64,000 nucleotides of DNA from Stappia sp. BW2 (GCF_008107695.1 NZ_VIRG01000058.1:186001-250000); one strand, 5' to 3'. Shown: positions 18,365 through 27,134, numbered from the stretch's first letter. The notes: generated by a model from the letters alone, not told the origin. Made by a program: numbers and translations.

Positions 18365-20110
18365 ATGAAACACTGTCTCAAATCCAGCTTTGCCGCCGTT
18401 TCCCTGGCAGCTGCGCTCGTTGCCGGCCTCGCGGCACCCCTTGCGGCGCAGGAAACGCCGATCTACTCGCTGAAAGACCGGTTCCAGCCGGAAACGGCGC
18501 AAAACGGCATGGTTGCCAGCCAGGAGGCCGTCGCAACCCGCATCGGTGTCGACATCCTGAAAAAAGGCGGCAACGCAGTCGATGCCGCCATTGCCACCGG
18601 CTTCGCGCTGGCGGTCACGCTGCCCCGGGCCGGCAATCTGGGCGGCGGTGGCTTCATGATGATCCACCTTTCCGACAGCGGTGAAACCGAAGCGCTCGAC
18701 TATCGGGAAAAAGCACCGGACGCTGCCTTCAAGGACATGTTTCTGGGAGACGATGGCGAGCCGGACAATCAGAAGTCCCGCTTCTCCGGACTTGCCGTTG
18801 GGGTTCCGGGCACAGTTGCCGGTTTTGCCGCGGCCTTTGAAAAACACGGCAGCGGCAAGCTGACCTGGGCCGAGCTCGTGGCTCCTGCGATCGATCTTGC
18901 CGAAAACGGCATCGAAGTGACACCGGATCTTGCCGCCTCGCTGACCGCCTCCGCAAAGCGGCTTCTCAAGGACCCGGCAACCGCCGCAACCTTCTACAAG
19001 ACCGGCGGCCTGCCGTTCGTACCAGGCGATACACTCAAGCAGCCCGACCTTGCCAACACATTGAAACGCATCGCCGACAGCGGCGCGGCAGGCTTTTACA
19101 CCGGTGAAGTTGCCGAAAAAATCGCGCAGAAGGTGCAGGCCTCCGGCGGCGGCATGACCACGGAAGATCTGGCCGGTTACAAACCCATCTGGCGGGAGCC
19201 CGTCACGGGCAGCTATCGCGGCTATGAAATCGCATCGATGCCACCGCCGTCTTCCGGCGGCGTCCATATCGTGCAGATCCTCAACATGCTGGAAAACTTT
19301 CCGCTGGCCGAATATGGCCCGAACTCCGCCGACAGCATCCACGTGATGGCCGAATCCATGCGCCGCGCCTATGCAGACCGCTCCAAGTATCTGGGCGATC
19401 CGGATTTCGTCGAGGTTCCGGTGAAAGGCCTGACCGATCCGGCCTACGCGGCAGAACTGGTCAAGACCATCAAGATGGACGCGGCCACACCCTCTGTAGA
19501 GGTGAAGCCGGGTGACCCTTTCCCCTATGAAAGCAACCAGACCACGCATTTCTCCGTCGTCGACAAGGATGGCAATGCCGTCTCCAACACCTACACGCTG
19601 AACTTTTCCTACGGCGTTGGCCTCACCGCCGACGGCACCGGCGTGCTGCTCAACAACGAGCTGGACGACTTTTCCGCGAAGCCCGGCGTCCCCAACGCCT
19701 ACGGCCTCGTCGGCGGCACGGCAAACGCGGTCGAGGGCGGCAAGCGGCCGCTGTCTTCCATGAGCCCGACACTGGTGTTCAAGGACGGCGACCTGTTGCT
19801 GGCAACGGGTTCTCCGGGCGGCAGCCGCATCATCACCACCACGTTGCAGATCATCCTCAACGTCGTTGACCACGGCATGAACATTGCCGAGGCAACCGCC
19901 GCCCCGCGCATCCACAATCAATGGCTGCCGGATGAGATCCGCATCGAGGAAGGGCTTTCGCCGGACACCATCCGCCTTCTGGAAGAGCGCGGACACAAGG
20001 TGGAAGTCAAGAACGCCATGGGCTCGACCCAGTCGATCATGCTCGTTGACGGCGTGCTGGCCGGGGCCTCCGACCCGCGCCGCCCAGGCGCTCTGGCCGC
20101 CGGATACTAG
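18365..20110 (+). CDS. ggt: Gamma-glutamyltransferase (glutathione hydrolase precursor)
   Basis: A 581-residue proenzyme exported by a Sec signal peptide (hydrophobic core, cleavage near AAPLAAQE). It hydrolyses or transfers the gamma-glutamyl group of glutathione in the periplasm. Autocleavage would occur before Thr393 in NQTTHFSVVDKDGNAVSNT, giving large and small subunits. Other family marks are GGNAVDAAIATGFALAV, GNLGGGGFMM, DYREKAP, and the substrate loop SMSPTLVF with SPGGSRIITT. The ATG at 18365 follows a GGAGGA ribosome-binding site; the in-frame upstream codons lack one. A clear terminator follows. Confidence 0.96.
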   Translation: MKHCLKSSFAAVSLAAALVAGLAAPLAAQETPIYSLKDRFQPETAQNGMVASQEAVATRIGVDILKKGGNAVDAAIATGFALAVTLPRAGNLGGGGFMMIHLSDSGETEALDYREKAPDAAFKDMFLGDDGEPDNQKSRFSGLAVGVPGTVAGFAAAFEKHGSGKLTWAELVAPAIDLAENGIEVTPDLAASLTASAKRLLKDPATAATFYKTGGLPFVPGDTLKQPDLANTLKRIADSGAAGFYTGEVAEKIAQKVQASGGGMTTEDLAGYKPIWREPVTGSYRGYEIASMPPPSSGGVHIVQILNMLENFPLAEYGPNSADSIHVMAESMRRAYADRSKYLGDPDFVEVPVKGLTDPAYAAELVKTIKMDAATPSVEVKPGDPFPYESNQTTHFSVVDKDGNAVSNTYTLNFSYGVGLTADGTGVLLNNELDDFSAKPGVPNAYGLVGGTANAVEGGKRPLSSMSPTLVFKDGDLLLATGSPGGSRIITTTLQIILNVVDHGMNIAEATAAPRIHNQWLPDEIRIEEGLSPDTIRLLEERGHKVEVKNAMGSTQSIMLVDGVLAGASDPRRPGALAAGY

Positions 20111-20132
20111 GACACCGCATCCCCGCAAATCT

Positions 20133-20165
20133 GCCCCGGGCCTCTTCGAGCGTCCGGGGCTTTTT
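20133..20165 (+). terminator. Rho-independent terminator after ggt
   Basis: GCCCCGG (20133-20139) pairs with CCGGGGC (20154-20160), followed by TTTTT (20161-20165). Confidence 0.88.
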
Positions 20166-20183
20166 CATGCACGAGTTCCAGAT

Positions 20184-20741
20184 TTACGTTTCGGATCCCG
20201 CAACCGTCGCCATTGCAACAAGCTGCGCGAACCGCCGGTCGAGGGCGGCGCGGTCTTCCGCCGGCATGTCCGGCCAAACGATCTGGCTGCCGACAAAAGC
20301 GGCGTATTCGATTTTTGCAACATCCGCTGCAAGCGCTGGCGCGAGCCCTCCGATTTCGTAAAGCTGGGCGATGAAACCGGTCCGCAGGTCGTCAACATCC
20401 CGGACAATCTCCTGCGCCTGCCGATCTGACTGCGCGAATCGGCGCACGGCCCGCTCCAGCCGGTGGTCCAGACCGTTGGCAAGGTCAGACAGTTTGCGGG
20501 TGCGCAATGCACTTTCTTCGGCCAGGGTCTGATCGACAAGGTTCAGCGTGTGCCGCTGTTTCCAGGCAAGCATCAAGGCTTCCACAAAGGCACCGTGATC
20601 CTTGAAGTGATGATAGAATGAACCGCGGGTACGACCGGCCGCAGAACAAAGCGCCTCGATGGTCAGTCCCGCAGGCCCGTCCTTCGCAAGCTGCGTCAGG
20701 CCGAGATCAAGCCAGTCCGATTTTCCGAAACGCTTCTTCAG
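20184..20741 (-). CDS. TetR/AcrR-family repressor with apparent CTG start
   Basis: The 185-residue reading has a TetR helix-turn-helix: LTIEALCSAAGRTRGSFYHHFKDHGAFVEALM, near residues 28-60 (quoted to mark the region). No ATG, GTG or TTG occurs between the in-frame stop at 20750 and this HTH; the first ATG/GTG (near 20573-20585) would remove the DNA-binding domain. A CTG at 20741 has GGAG about 9 nt upstream and lies directly after the stop of the membrane protein gene, so translation is probably coupled. The ligand domain is generic. It likely represses its own operon through the inverted repeats at 21138-21157. A frameshift in the assembly is an alternative explanation. Confidence 0.8.
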   Translation of the reverse strand: MKKRFGKSDWLDLGLTQLAKDGPAGLTIEALCSAAGRTRGSFYHHFKDHGAFVEALMLAWKQRHTLNLVDQTLAEESALRTRKLSDLANGLDHRLERAVRRFAQSDRQAQEIVRDVDDLRTGFIAQLYEIGGLAPALAADVAKIEYAAFVGSQIVWPDMPAEDRAALDRRFAQLVAMATVAGSET

Positions 20742-20742
20742 G

Positions 20743-21120
20743 TCAGCTCACTCCACCCAGAACACCCAGCACGACAATCGGCAGAAACAGCCAGCCCTGC
20801 GGCATCTGGCTGTATTTCTGCTTCTTCAGCGGCGGCACCGCAAGGCCCAGCAGACAGAAAGACGCGGTCAAGGCCGTGGCCACCCAGCCAAGGTCGAGGC
20901 TTTCGGGCCGTGTTCCCGCAAGGACGAACATGACCGCGATCATCGCCAGGACAATCGTGACGATGTGCCAGCAGTAGTAAGCGACATATTTCGGCACCGG
21001 ATGCAGATCCGCCGCATTCAGCAGCGGCACGGCAATCGTGCGCCCCCCCGCGAATGTGTGGATCAGGCAGACGGCAGCAGACAGACCCGCAGCCGCCAAC
21101 AGGAGACCATTCATTTCCAT
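20743..21120 (-). CDS. Small integral membrane protein paired with the TetR gene
   Basis: A 125-residue protein with about four hydrophobic helices (GLLLAAAGLSAAVCLIHTFAG; YYCWHIVTIVLAMIAVMFVLA; WVATALTASFCLLGLAV; GWLFLPIVVLGVLGG). The ATG at 21120 has a GGAGGTGGG ribosome-binding site; an earlier in-frame ATG at 21162 lies inside the predicted operator. I do not recognise a named family or function. The gene is immediately before and coupled to a TetR repressor, so its level is probably set by a ligand of that repressor. Confidence 0.75.
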   Translation of the reverse strand: MEMNGLLLAAAGLSAAVCLIHTFAGGRTIAVPLLNAADLHPVPKYVAYYCWHIVTIVLAMIAVMFVLAGTRPESLDLGWVATALTASFCLLGLAVPPLKKQKYSQMPQGWLFLPIVVLGVLGGVS

Positions 21121-21137
21121 GCCCACCTCCATAACAA

Positions 21138-21157
21138 ACCATAACATATGGTATGTT
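21138..21157. promoter_or_regulatory. Overlapping inverted repeats, likely TetR operator
   Basis: Two perfect inverted repeats overlap: ACCATA-aca-TATGGT (21138-21152) and AACATA-tgg-TATGTT (21143-21157). They sit just upstream of the membrane protein/TetR operon. This size and placement fit autoregulation by the downstream TetR protein. Confidence 0.6.
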
Positions 21158-21371
21158 TTCATAAGTGGGCATGACGAGAAATGCGGCGGTGCGTCACAGC
21201 CGGGACGGTCTGGCCTAACGGATGCGTTGGTGTCTGGTGCGGCTTTTTAACGGCGTGTGGTTTTCGCCGGGTGGCCTTTTGCCCGGAAGACCCAGCAGCA
21301 ATTCTCTGGTTCTCCCGCGCCGGTTTGGAGCCCTCGATGCGAACTGTGATCGAATATTACAGCCCGTCCGA

Positions 21372-21440
21372 TTGACAGCATAAAACCCTGATGCTAGCGC
21401 TATCCAAAGCGCTTTGGAGGATCTTTCAGGGAAAGCGCTT
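21372..21440 (+). promoter_or_regulatory. thuA promoter region with two LacI-type palindromes
   Basis: TTGACA at 21372-21377 is a perfect -35 element, though no good -10 is seen at the right spacing. A perfect 14-bp palindrome CCAAAGCGCTTTGG (21404-21417) has the central CG and shape of a LacI/GalR operator. A second core, AAGCGCTT (21433-21440), lies 26 bp further on, centre to centre. Regulation by a sugar-responsive LacI-family repressor coded elsewhere is inferred. Confidence 0.6.
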
Positions 21441-21495
21441 CAGTTCTGAATTTGCCAACAATTCTGCCAACATCTGAACAACGGGAGAGGCTGAC

Positions 21496-22281
21496 ATGCC
21501 GATCAGAGCCGTGGTCTGGGGCGAAAACGTCCATGAACAGCACAACAAGATCGTCGCGGGTGTTTATCCGGACGGCATGCACCAGTGCATCGCCGATACG
21601 CTGAATACCGATCCCGAAATCAACGCCACCACGGCAACTCTTCAGGAGCCCGAACACGGCCTGACGAAGGAACGCCTTGCCGAAACGGACGTGCTGCTTT
21701 GGTGGGGTCACGCCGCCCATGGCGACGTTGCCGACGAGGTGGTCGAGCGGGTCTGCGACGCTGTCTGGTCCGGCATGGGCATGGTGTTTCTGCATTCGGC
21801 CCACTTCGCCAAGCCGTTCAAGAGGTTGATGGGCGGTCCGTGCAACCTCACCTGGCGCGAGGCCGGGGAACGCGAGCGCCTTTGGGTGACCAGCCGCAAC
21901 CACGCGATCACCACTGGCCTACCGGACAGCTTCGAGCTGGAAATGGAAGAAATGTATGGCGAGCCCTTTGGCGTGCCGGAGCCGCTGGAAACGGTCTTCA
22001 TCAGCTGGTTCCAGGGCGGTGAGGTGTTCCGCTCGGGCCTGACCTACAAGCGTGGCGCCGGCAATGTCTTCTACTTCCGCCCGGGTCACGAGACCTATCC
22101 GACCTATCACAATGAACATGTGCAGACGGTGCTGAAGAACGGCGTCAAATGGGCGTTCAACCCGATGGCCCGAATCGCCGATCCGAACGCCGCCCCCAAT
22201 GTGCCGGTGGAATCAGCGCCTGAAAAGATCGAGGAGCGTGGCCCCAAGCTTCACGCTGAAGGTGAAGAAGGCTTCCGCTGA
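21496..22281 (+). CDS. thuA: ThuA-family trehalose utilisation protein
   Basis: A 261-residue protein of the ThuA family (glutamine amidotransferase-like fold). Typical elements are VVWGENVHEQHN, YPDGMHQCIADTL, DVLLWWGHAAHGDV, GMVFLHSAHFAKPFKRLMG, and the C-terminal GNVFYFRPGHETYPTYH. ThuA together with the dehydrogenase ThuB converts trehalose and related disaccharides through 3-keto intermediates in rhizobia. The ATG follows an AGAGGC site at a fitting distance. thuB follows 70 bp later. The ABC transporter genes thuEFGK that often accompany the pair are not in the window. Confidence 0.9.
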   Translation: MPIRAVVWGENVHEQHNKIVAGVYPDGMHQCIADTLNTDPEINATTATLQEPEHGLTKERLAETDVLLWWGHAAHGDVADEVVERVCDAVWSGMGMVFLHSAHFAKPFKRLMGGPCNLTWREAGERERLWVTSRNHAITTGLPDSFELEMEEMYGEPFGVPEPLETVFISWFQGGEVFRSGLTYKRGAGNVFYFRPGHETYPTYHNEHVQTVLKNGVKWAFNPMARIADPNAAPNVPVESAPEKIEERGPKLHAEGEEGFR

Positions 22282-22351
22282 TCCGAATGCCCTTCCGGAC
22301 CGGCAGCTTTTGGCCGGTCCGGCCTATCCCCAAACGCTGAGGAAGATCCCC

Positions 22352-23419
22352 GTGACCTCTGCTACAACTCCTCTCCGGATCCTGATTGTCGGAACCGGCA
22401 ACATGGCGCGTACCCACGCGGATGCCTTTTCGAAAATCGACGGCGTTGAAATCGTCGGCGGTGTCGACAGCCGCCCGGACGTTCTCACCCAATTCTGTGA
22501 CACCTTTGCCATTCCGAACCGCTTCGCGACGCTGGACGAGGCAATCGCCTGGGGCGGCTTTGACGCTGCAGCCAACGTGACGCCGGATGCTGCGCACCAT
22601 CCGACCACGATGGCCCTGATGAAGGCGGGCAAGCACGTTCTGTGTGAAAAGCCGCTGGCGACCAATGCTGCCGACGCCCGCGAAATGGCGGATCTGGCCC
22701 GCGCGCAGAACCTGATCGGCATGGTCAACCTCAGCTATCGCAATGTCGCCGTGCTACAGAAGGCAGCCGAGCTGGTCGCCGAAGGCACCATCGGCACCCT
22801 TCGCCATTTCGAGGCTTCCTATCTGCAAAGCTGGCTGACCCAGCCGGCCTGGGGAGACTGGAAAACCGAAAGCCAGTGGCTTTGGCGCCTGTCGAGTGCA
22901 CATGGCTCCAAGGGCGTTCTCGGCGATGTGGGCATCCATATCCTCGACTTCGTCATCTTCGCCGCTGGCAGCCCGGTGAGCGAACTTTCCTGCCGGCTGA
23001 AGACTTTCGACAAGGCCGAGGGCGGCAAGATCGGCGAATACACGCTGGACGCCAACGACAGCGCCACCTTGCAGGCGGAACTGGAAAACGGCGCGCTCGG
23101 CACAATCAGCGCCACAAGGTTCGCCTCCGGCCATCTCAACGACCTGCGTCTGCGTCTTTATGGCGAAAAGGGCGGCCTGGAAGTGCGTTTCGAAAAGGGC
23201 ATCGAAGGCCTGCGCATCTGCAAGGGCGAAGATCTCCCCTCCGCCAAATGGACCGACATCGAGGTTGGCCCCGTGCCGACTGTCTACCAGCGCTTTGCCG
23301 CCGCGATCCTGACCGGAGCCCCGGCAGACCCAGACTTCGAACACGGCGCCCGGCTTCAGGTCGCCCTCGACCTCGCCGAACGCTCACATGCGGAAAACGG
23401 CTGTTTTCTTAAAGTTTGA
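22352..23419 (+). CDS. thuB: Gfo/Idh/MocA oxidoreductase, ThuB-like
   Basis: A 355-residue NAD(P)-dependent oxidoreductase. The Rossmann motif is RILIVGTGNMARTHADAF near residues 9-26; the conserved CEKPLATNAADAREM (the EKP motif near residue 94) and the downstream GVLGDVGIHILDFV with a catalytic-type aspartate/histidine pair are all present. Next to thuA this is most likely ThuB, which oxidises trehalose or maltitol-type disaccharides at C3. The start is a GTG at 22352 with GAGGAAG upstream; earlier in-frame codons overlap thuA. Confidence 0.87.
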   Translation: MTSATTPLRILIVGTGNMARTHADAFSKIDGVEIVGGVDSRPDVLTQFCDTFAIPNRFATLDEAIAWGGFDAAANVTPDAAHHPTTMALMKAGKHVLCEKPLATNAADAREMADLARAQNLIGMVNLSYRNVAVLQKAAELVAEGTIGTLRHFEASYLQSWLTQPAWGDWKTESQWLWRLSSAHGSKGVLGDVGIHILDFVIFAAGSPVSELSCRLKTFDKAEGGKIGEYTLDANDSATLQAELENGALGTISATRFASGHLNDLRLRLYGEKGGLEVRFEKGIEGLRICKGEDLPSAKWTDIEVGPVPTVYQRFAAAILTGAPADPDFEHGARLQVALDLAERSHAENGCFLKV

Positions 23420-23437
23420 GTGAGACATGTGAATAGT

Positions 23438-23516
23438 GAGCGGAGCAACTCTGCTCCGCTCGCTCGACAGCCCTTCCACCGTCATCCCGGACGCAGCGAA
23501 GCGAAGATCCGGGATC
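23438..23516 (+). repeat. Hairpin and palindromic repeat (family B) after thuB
   Basis: A perfect 10-bp stem GAGCGGAGCA (23438-23447) / TGCTCCGCTC (23452-23461) with a 4-nt loop lies after thuB, without a T tract. At 23481-23516 follows a family B repeat, with stem ATCCCGGA / TCCGGGAT around an AGCGAAGCGAAG core. Related copies are at 41479-41504 and 43375-43400. Confidence 0.7.
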
Positions 23517-23593
23517 GGAGAGCCCCTGATCTGGCAGTCTCGAGGAACGGGAAAGCCTCTCTGGCTCACAGGGTGTCTGAGCCGTCCACCCGC

Positions 23594-24625
23594 TCACCCT
23601 TCCCGCAACGCCTTAATATAACGCCTGCGGTTGGCCTCCGGCGTAACCGCATCTGCCGGCGCAACCGGAACAAGCACCGCAAATCCGTTGACGCCGATCA
23701 GCATCAGCCAGGTCACGATGACAAAGGTCGAGGTCAGCACCGGCATGCCGATGGGCTCCAGAAAGATCGCGACGGACGCCCAGAGCCAGGTCGACACGAC
23801 AACGCCAAACAGTGTGTAGAGCGCGGAGGCTGGCGTCAGCACCAGGAAGAAGCCCCCGAGCGCGATCGCCGTCAGGGCCGCGTTGTAGCCGAACAGGCCA
23901 TCACTGATCGCCCCTTCCGGCGCGCCGTAAACAACGGCGACAAAGGCCGCCACATTGGCTCCGAGCAGTGCCATGAGCGCGCTGATGCGCGAGTTCACCG
24001 CAATGCCGAGCACGATCAGATACCCGCTGATCCAGTTGTCCTGAAAGAAGATCTGGCCGATGGCATTGCCAATGCCCTTGTACCAGGTTGCCAGAGTGTA
24101 CTGGACTGTCCCGTCATATTGGGTGGGCGACACGGGTTTCGCCAGCGGGCCGGCATCGATGCTGTGGAACTTCAGAACGGCAAACAGGAACAGCCAGCCG
24201 ACCAGCACGAACGGCATTGTCAGTGGCGCGACCCTGTGCGGACCAAGCAGGTTTGCAAGACTGGTGAACACCATCGCCGTCATGGCGCAACCGAAGGCGA
24301 TATAGACCGTCAGATAGGCGGTCGGCACAGCGCCATAGTGAAAGTCCTCACTGGTATACGCAATCAATGCCAGCGCGACGAGTGCCCCGTTGAAACCGAA
24401 CAGGCCATCGCGGATCAGCCCCTTGTCCGCCTTCAGAAGAACTGCCGTCGCAGTTGAAACCACCACGCCGAAGACAGCAATGGCACCGTAGATCGGCGAA
24501 TTGAAGAAAAGCGCGCCCAGGATAATCAGCCCCGAGACCGGGTTGTTCTGAAACACAACCTGCCCGACGCCCCGCAGACACCAGTCGGCAAACCCGAACA
24601 CCGGCTGATCCTTCAATGCGTTCAT
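23594..24625 (-). CDS. Urea transporter (UT family)
   Basis: A 343-residue membrane protein with the two-fold internal repeat of urea channels: NNPVSGLIILGALFFNSPIYG in the first half and DNWISGYLIVLGIAVNSRISA in the second, each followed by DGLFGFNGALVALAL or DGLFGYNAALTAIAL. These are the selectivity-filter regions of the UT family, which conducts urea passively through the inner membrane. The ATG at 24625 has AAAGG upstream; homologues often start close to this MNALKDQP. No urease genes are in the window. It is convergent with thuB. Confidence 0.9.
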   Translation of the reverse strand: MNALKDQPVFGFADWCLRGVGQVVFQNNPVSGLIILGALFFNSPIYGAIAVFGVVVSTATAVLLKADKGLIRDGLFGFNGALVALALIAYTSEDFHYGAVPTAYLTVYIAFGCAMTAMVFTSLANLLGPHRVAPLTMPFVLVGWLFLFAVLKFHSIDAGPLAKPVSPTQYDGTVQYTLATWYKGIGNAIGQIFFQDNWISGYLIVLGIAVNSRISALMALLGANVAAFVAVVYGAPEGAISDGLFGYNAALTAIALGGFFLVLTPASALYTLFGVVVSTWLWASVAIFLEPIGMPVLTSTFVIVTWLMLIGVNGFAVLVPVAPADAVTPEANRRRYIKALREG

Positions 24626-25003
24626 GCCTTTCCCCCAACTACAATCGGCATGAGAGGACGGTAACACGGCCCGACAAGAGGCGCGGCACTATTGAATGCG
24701 GTGAGATGTTTTTTGGGCAACAGCCCCGAAAAGCCAGACGCGCAATACGGGCTCAGCTTTTTCGCGCCGGCAGCCATTGGGGCTGCAGCGGAACCGGAAG
24801 GCACCGCTGCAGCCAAGTTGGGTACTTGAGGCATGGCAAAAGACGAAGGCCACCGGTTGAAGGCGCCTCCGTATCACGCACCCCGACATTACTCCCGAGC
24901 CCCCTGCAACTTCGTTCCGGTTGGGAGGCGGGTTTGTTTCAATGTTTAGGTGAAACTCGAAATATTGGCGGTCAAGCGCGGCAAACCGTCGATCCTGAAA
25001 CCA
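24626..25003. other. Gene-free stretch between urea transporter and tRNA terminator
   Basis: No reading frame here has a ribosome-binding site or recognisable protein. One strong inverted repeat occurs: GCTGCAGCGG near 24780 pairs with CCGCTGCAGC near 24807. The region probably contains the urea transporter promoter. Confidence 0.5.
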
Positions 25004-25038
25004 AAACAAAAAAACCAGCATTCTTTCGAATGCTGGTT
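25004..25038 (-). terminator. Terminator of tRNA-Gly transcript
   Basis: On the minus strand an 11-bp perfect stem (AACCAGCATTC / GAATGCTGGTT, plus-strand 25013-25023 and 25028-25038) with a 4-nt loop runs into seven T residues. It lies 22 bp after the tRNA 3' end. Confidence 0.92.
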
Positions 25039-25059
25039 GATCGGACCATTCGGTCAAAT

Positions 25060-25134
25060 TGGAGCGGGCGATGGGATTCGAACCCACGACCCCAACCTTG
25101 GCAAGGTTGTGCTCTACCCCTGAGCTACGCCCGC
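25060..25134 (-). tRNA. tRNA-Gly (GCC)
   Basis: A 75-nt cloverleaf on the minus strand including an encoded CCA end. Acceptor stem GCGGGCG/CGCCCGC, D arm GCTCAGGGGTAGAGC, anticodon loop TTGCCAA (anticodon GCC at 25100-25102), and T arm GTGGGTTCGAATCCCAT are all intact. It is followed by its own terminator. Confidence 0.98.
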
Positions 25135-25378
25135 ATAGCGTCCCTAGTCCGTGGCGGTGACCGCCTCGGCGTCGGTGGCGCAGTATATGAACTATGCTGA
25201 GACGGATTGCAACACCGAAATTGAAGAATTTTTGCTGGCCTTCCATTTGTGGATTTCCTATGAAATCAGCGCCGGAAAATCGCAGATTTCTGCCGCTTTT
25301 TCTACTCCCCTCCTCTTGTGGCCGGTAGCCAAATCGCGCTAGACAGCGCAAAAGCTCTCAAATTTCTCAGGAAAACAC

Positions 25379-25900
25379 ATGCCGGCGACACGCGACGACC
25401 TACTGGCCTTTTTCGAGGAACTCGGGATCCCCGTCACGACCGTGGATCACGAGCCCGTCTTTACCGTTGCAGAGTCCGGCGACCTGCATGAACGCATTCC
25501 CGGTGGCCACACCAAGAACCTGTTCGTGAAGGACAAGAAGGGGCGGCTGTTCCTGATCGTCGCCCTGCATGATGCGGAAATCGACCTGAAGAAAGCGCAC
25601 CAGATCATCGGTGCCCAGGGGCGTGTGTCTTTCGGCAACGCGGATCTTCTGATGGAAGTGCTTGGCGTGGAACCGGGCTCGGTGACGCCTTTCTCGCTGA
25701 TCAACGACCGCGAAGCCCAAAGGGTCACGCCCGTCTTCGACGCGGCGATGATGCAGCATGAGGTTCTGAATTATCATCCGCTGAAGAACAACGCGACCAC
25801 GTCGATCTCCTCGGCCGATCTTCTGAAATTCGCGTCTGCTTGCGGCCACACGGCACAGGTTCTGGCAGTCAGTGAGGAAGCCAAGGCGGCGGGGCTTTAG
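25379..25900 (+). CDS. YbaK/ProX-type prolyl-tRNA editing domain protein
   Basis: A 173-residue free-standing editing domain. It shows the family pattern: TTVDHEPVFTVAES near the start, GGHTKNLFVKDKKGRLFLIV with the catalytic-type lysine near residue 46, AHQIIGAQGRVSFGNADLL, GVEPGSVTPFSLIND and the late FHPLxNxAT-like NYHPLKNNATTSIS. Such proteins remove alanine wrongly attached to tRNA-Pro. The function is inferred from the family. It starts 240 bp from the divergent tRNA-Gly gene. Confidence 0.9.
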   Translation: MPATRDDLLAFFEELGIPVTTVDHEPVFTVAESGDLHERIPGGHTKNLFVKDKKGRLFLIVALHDAEIDLKKAHQIIGAQGRVSFGNADLLMEVLGVEPGSVTPFSLINDREAQRVTPVFDAAMMQHEVLNYHPLKNNATTSISSADLLKFASACGHTAQVLAVSEEAKAAGL

Positions 25901-26039
25901 CCGCCCGCACTTATCGGCAGGGAAAGGCGTTTGTATTTCGCGCCCACTGGCTCCATGTTATGGACCAACTCAACCATTCAACGGCATTCACTTTGAGCCG
26001 GAATGCCTCAGGCACCGGCGGGACATTTCGAGGCGACAC

Positions 26040-27050
26040 ATGAGCAACGGCAATTACAGCATCGGTGGCCAGGTCGGCGGCGGCTTTGGCGCAAGTATGG
26101 GCGGCGGTTACGGCGGTCCGGGTGGCGGAAGCATGGGCGGTGGCAACATGGGCGGCGGCAATGGCGGCGATGCCCCAGCCGGTGATCTCATCTTCGACGT
26201 TACCACGCAAACGTTCATGGCCGACGTCATGGAAGCATCCCGCCAGCAGACGGTTCTGGTGGATTTCTGGGCGCCATGGTGCGGGCCGTGCAAGCAGCTG
26301 ACACCGGTCATCGAAGCCGCGGTGAAGGCCGCAGGCGGCCGCGTCAAACTGGCCAAGATGAACATTGACGACCATCCGGAAATTGCCGGCCAGATGGGCA
26401 TCCAGTCGATCCCCGCCGTGGTCGCCTTCAAGGACGGACAGCCTGTGGACGGCTTCATGGGCGCGCAGACGGAAAGCCAGGTCCAGGAATTTATCGAACG
26501 CGTTGCCGGCCCTGCCCCGGTCAGCCAGACCGAAACCTTCCTGGAGCAGGCAGCTGATCTTCTGGTGGCCAAGGATTACGGCCAGGCCGCACAGCTTTTC
26601 GGCGCCGTGATGCAGATGGAGCCGGACAATGTGACCGCAATTGCCGGTCTCGCGCAGTGCTATCTGGGCGCCGATGACCTGGAACGTGCCAAGCAGGCAC
26701 TGGAACTGGTGCCGGAAGAAAAGCACACCGAAGAAGCCTATGTCGCGGCCAAGACGGCAGTGGAACTTGCCGAACAGGCGGCGTCGCTGGGCGACCTTGC
26801 GGAGCTGCAGGACCGGATCGCAAAGGATCCGCTCGATCTGCAGGCCCGGTTCGACCTTGCGCTTGGCCTCAATGGCAAGGGCGACAAGGAAGGCGCTGTC
26901 GACCAGCTGATCGAGATTGTTCGCCGGGATCGCGAGTGGAATGAAGACGGTGCGCGCAAGCAGCTTCTGCAGTTCTTCGAAGCCTGGGGATTCAAGGATC
27001 CGGCCAGCGCCTATGGCCGGCGCAAGCTTTCCTCCGTTCTGTTTTCTTGA
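26040..27050 (+). CDS. YbbN-like thioredoxin/TPR co-chaperone with glycine-rich N-terminus
   Basis: A 336-residue protein. The first ~45 residues are almost only Gly, Met, Ser and Asn (runs such as GGGFGASMGGGYGGPGGGS). A thioredoxin domain follows (about 50-155) with the active site WCGPC near residue 80 and the cis-Pro loop SIPAVVAF. The rest is a TPR-like helical region (AADLLVAKDYGQAAQLFG, NVTAIAGLAQCYL, AALGLNGKGDKEGAV-type repeats). In E. coli, YbbN (CnoX) is a holdase that cooperates with DnaK and GroEL. The next two genes (Lon-substrate domain, Trm112) read the same way and may be cotranscribed. Confidence 0.9.
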   Translation: MSNGNYSIGGQVGGGFGASMGGGYGGPGGGSMGGGNMGGGNGGDAPAGDLIFDVTTQTFMADVMEASRQQTVLVDFWAPWCGPCKQLTPVIEAAVKAAGGRVKLAKMNIDDHPEIAGQMGIQSIPAVVAFKDGQPVDGFMGAQTESQVQEFIERVAGPAPVSQTETFLEQAADLLVAKDYGQAAQLFGAVMQMEPDNVTAIAGLAQCYLGADDLERAKQALELVPEEKHTEEAYVAAKTAVELAEQAASLGDLAELQDRIAKDPLDLQARFDLALGLNGKGDKEGAVDQLIEIVRRDREWNEDGARKQLLQFFEAWGFKDPASAYGRRKLSSVLFS

Positions 27051-27134
27051 CGACCGCAACAACTGACACACATTTAGGAAACAGCACGAAGCTGGCAGTC
27101 ATGCGGCGATAAAGACGAAAAAGAAGGCACCGGA

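Noticed and set aside
21181..21375. 64-residue plus-strand ORF before thuA
   Set aside because: It overlaps the operator region, has no ribosome-binding site, and has a Trp/Cys/Phe-rich random composition.
25060..25134. tRNA-Gly as an integration site
   Set aside because: No integrase and no repeated tRNA 3' end was seen nearby.
24616..25200. Plus-strand ORF of 194 residues across the tRNA
   Set aside because: It contains GRWDSNPRPQPWQGCALPLSYA, the usual false antisense translation of a tRNA.
24689..25351. Minus-strand ORF of 220 residues across the tRNA
   Set aside because: It reads through tRNA-Gly and its terminator; the GRSSGVEHNLAKVGVVGSNPIARS-type stretch is the well-known false translation of a tRNA gene.
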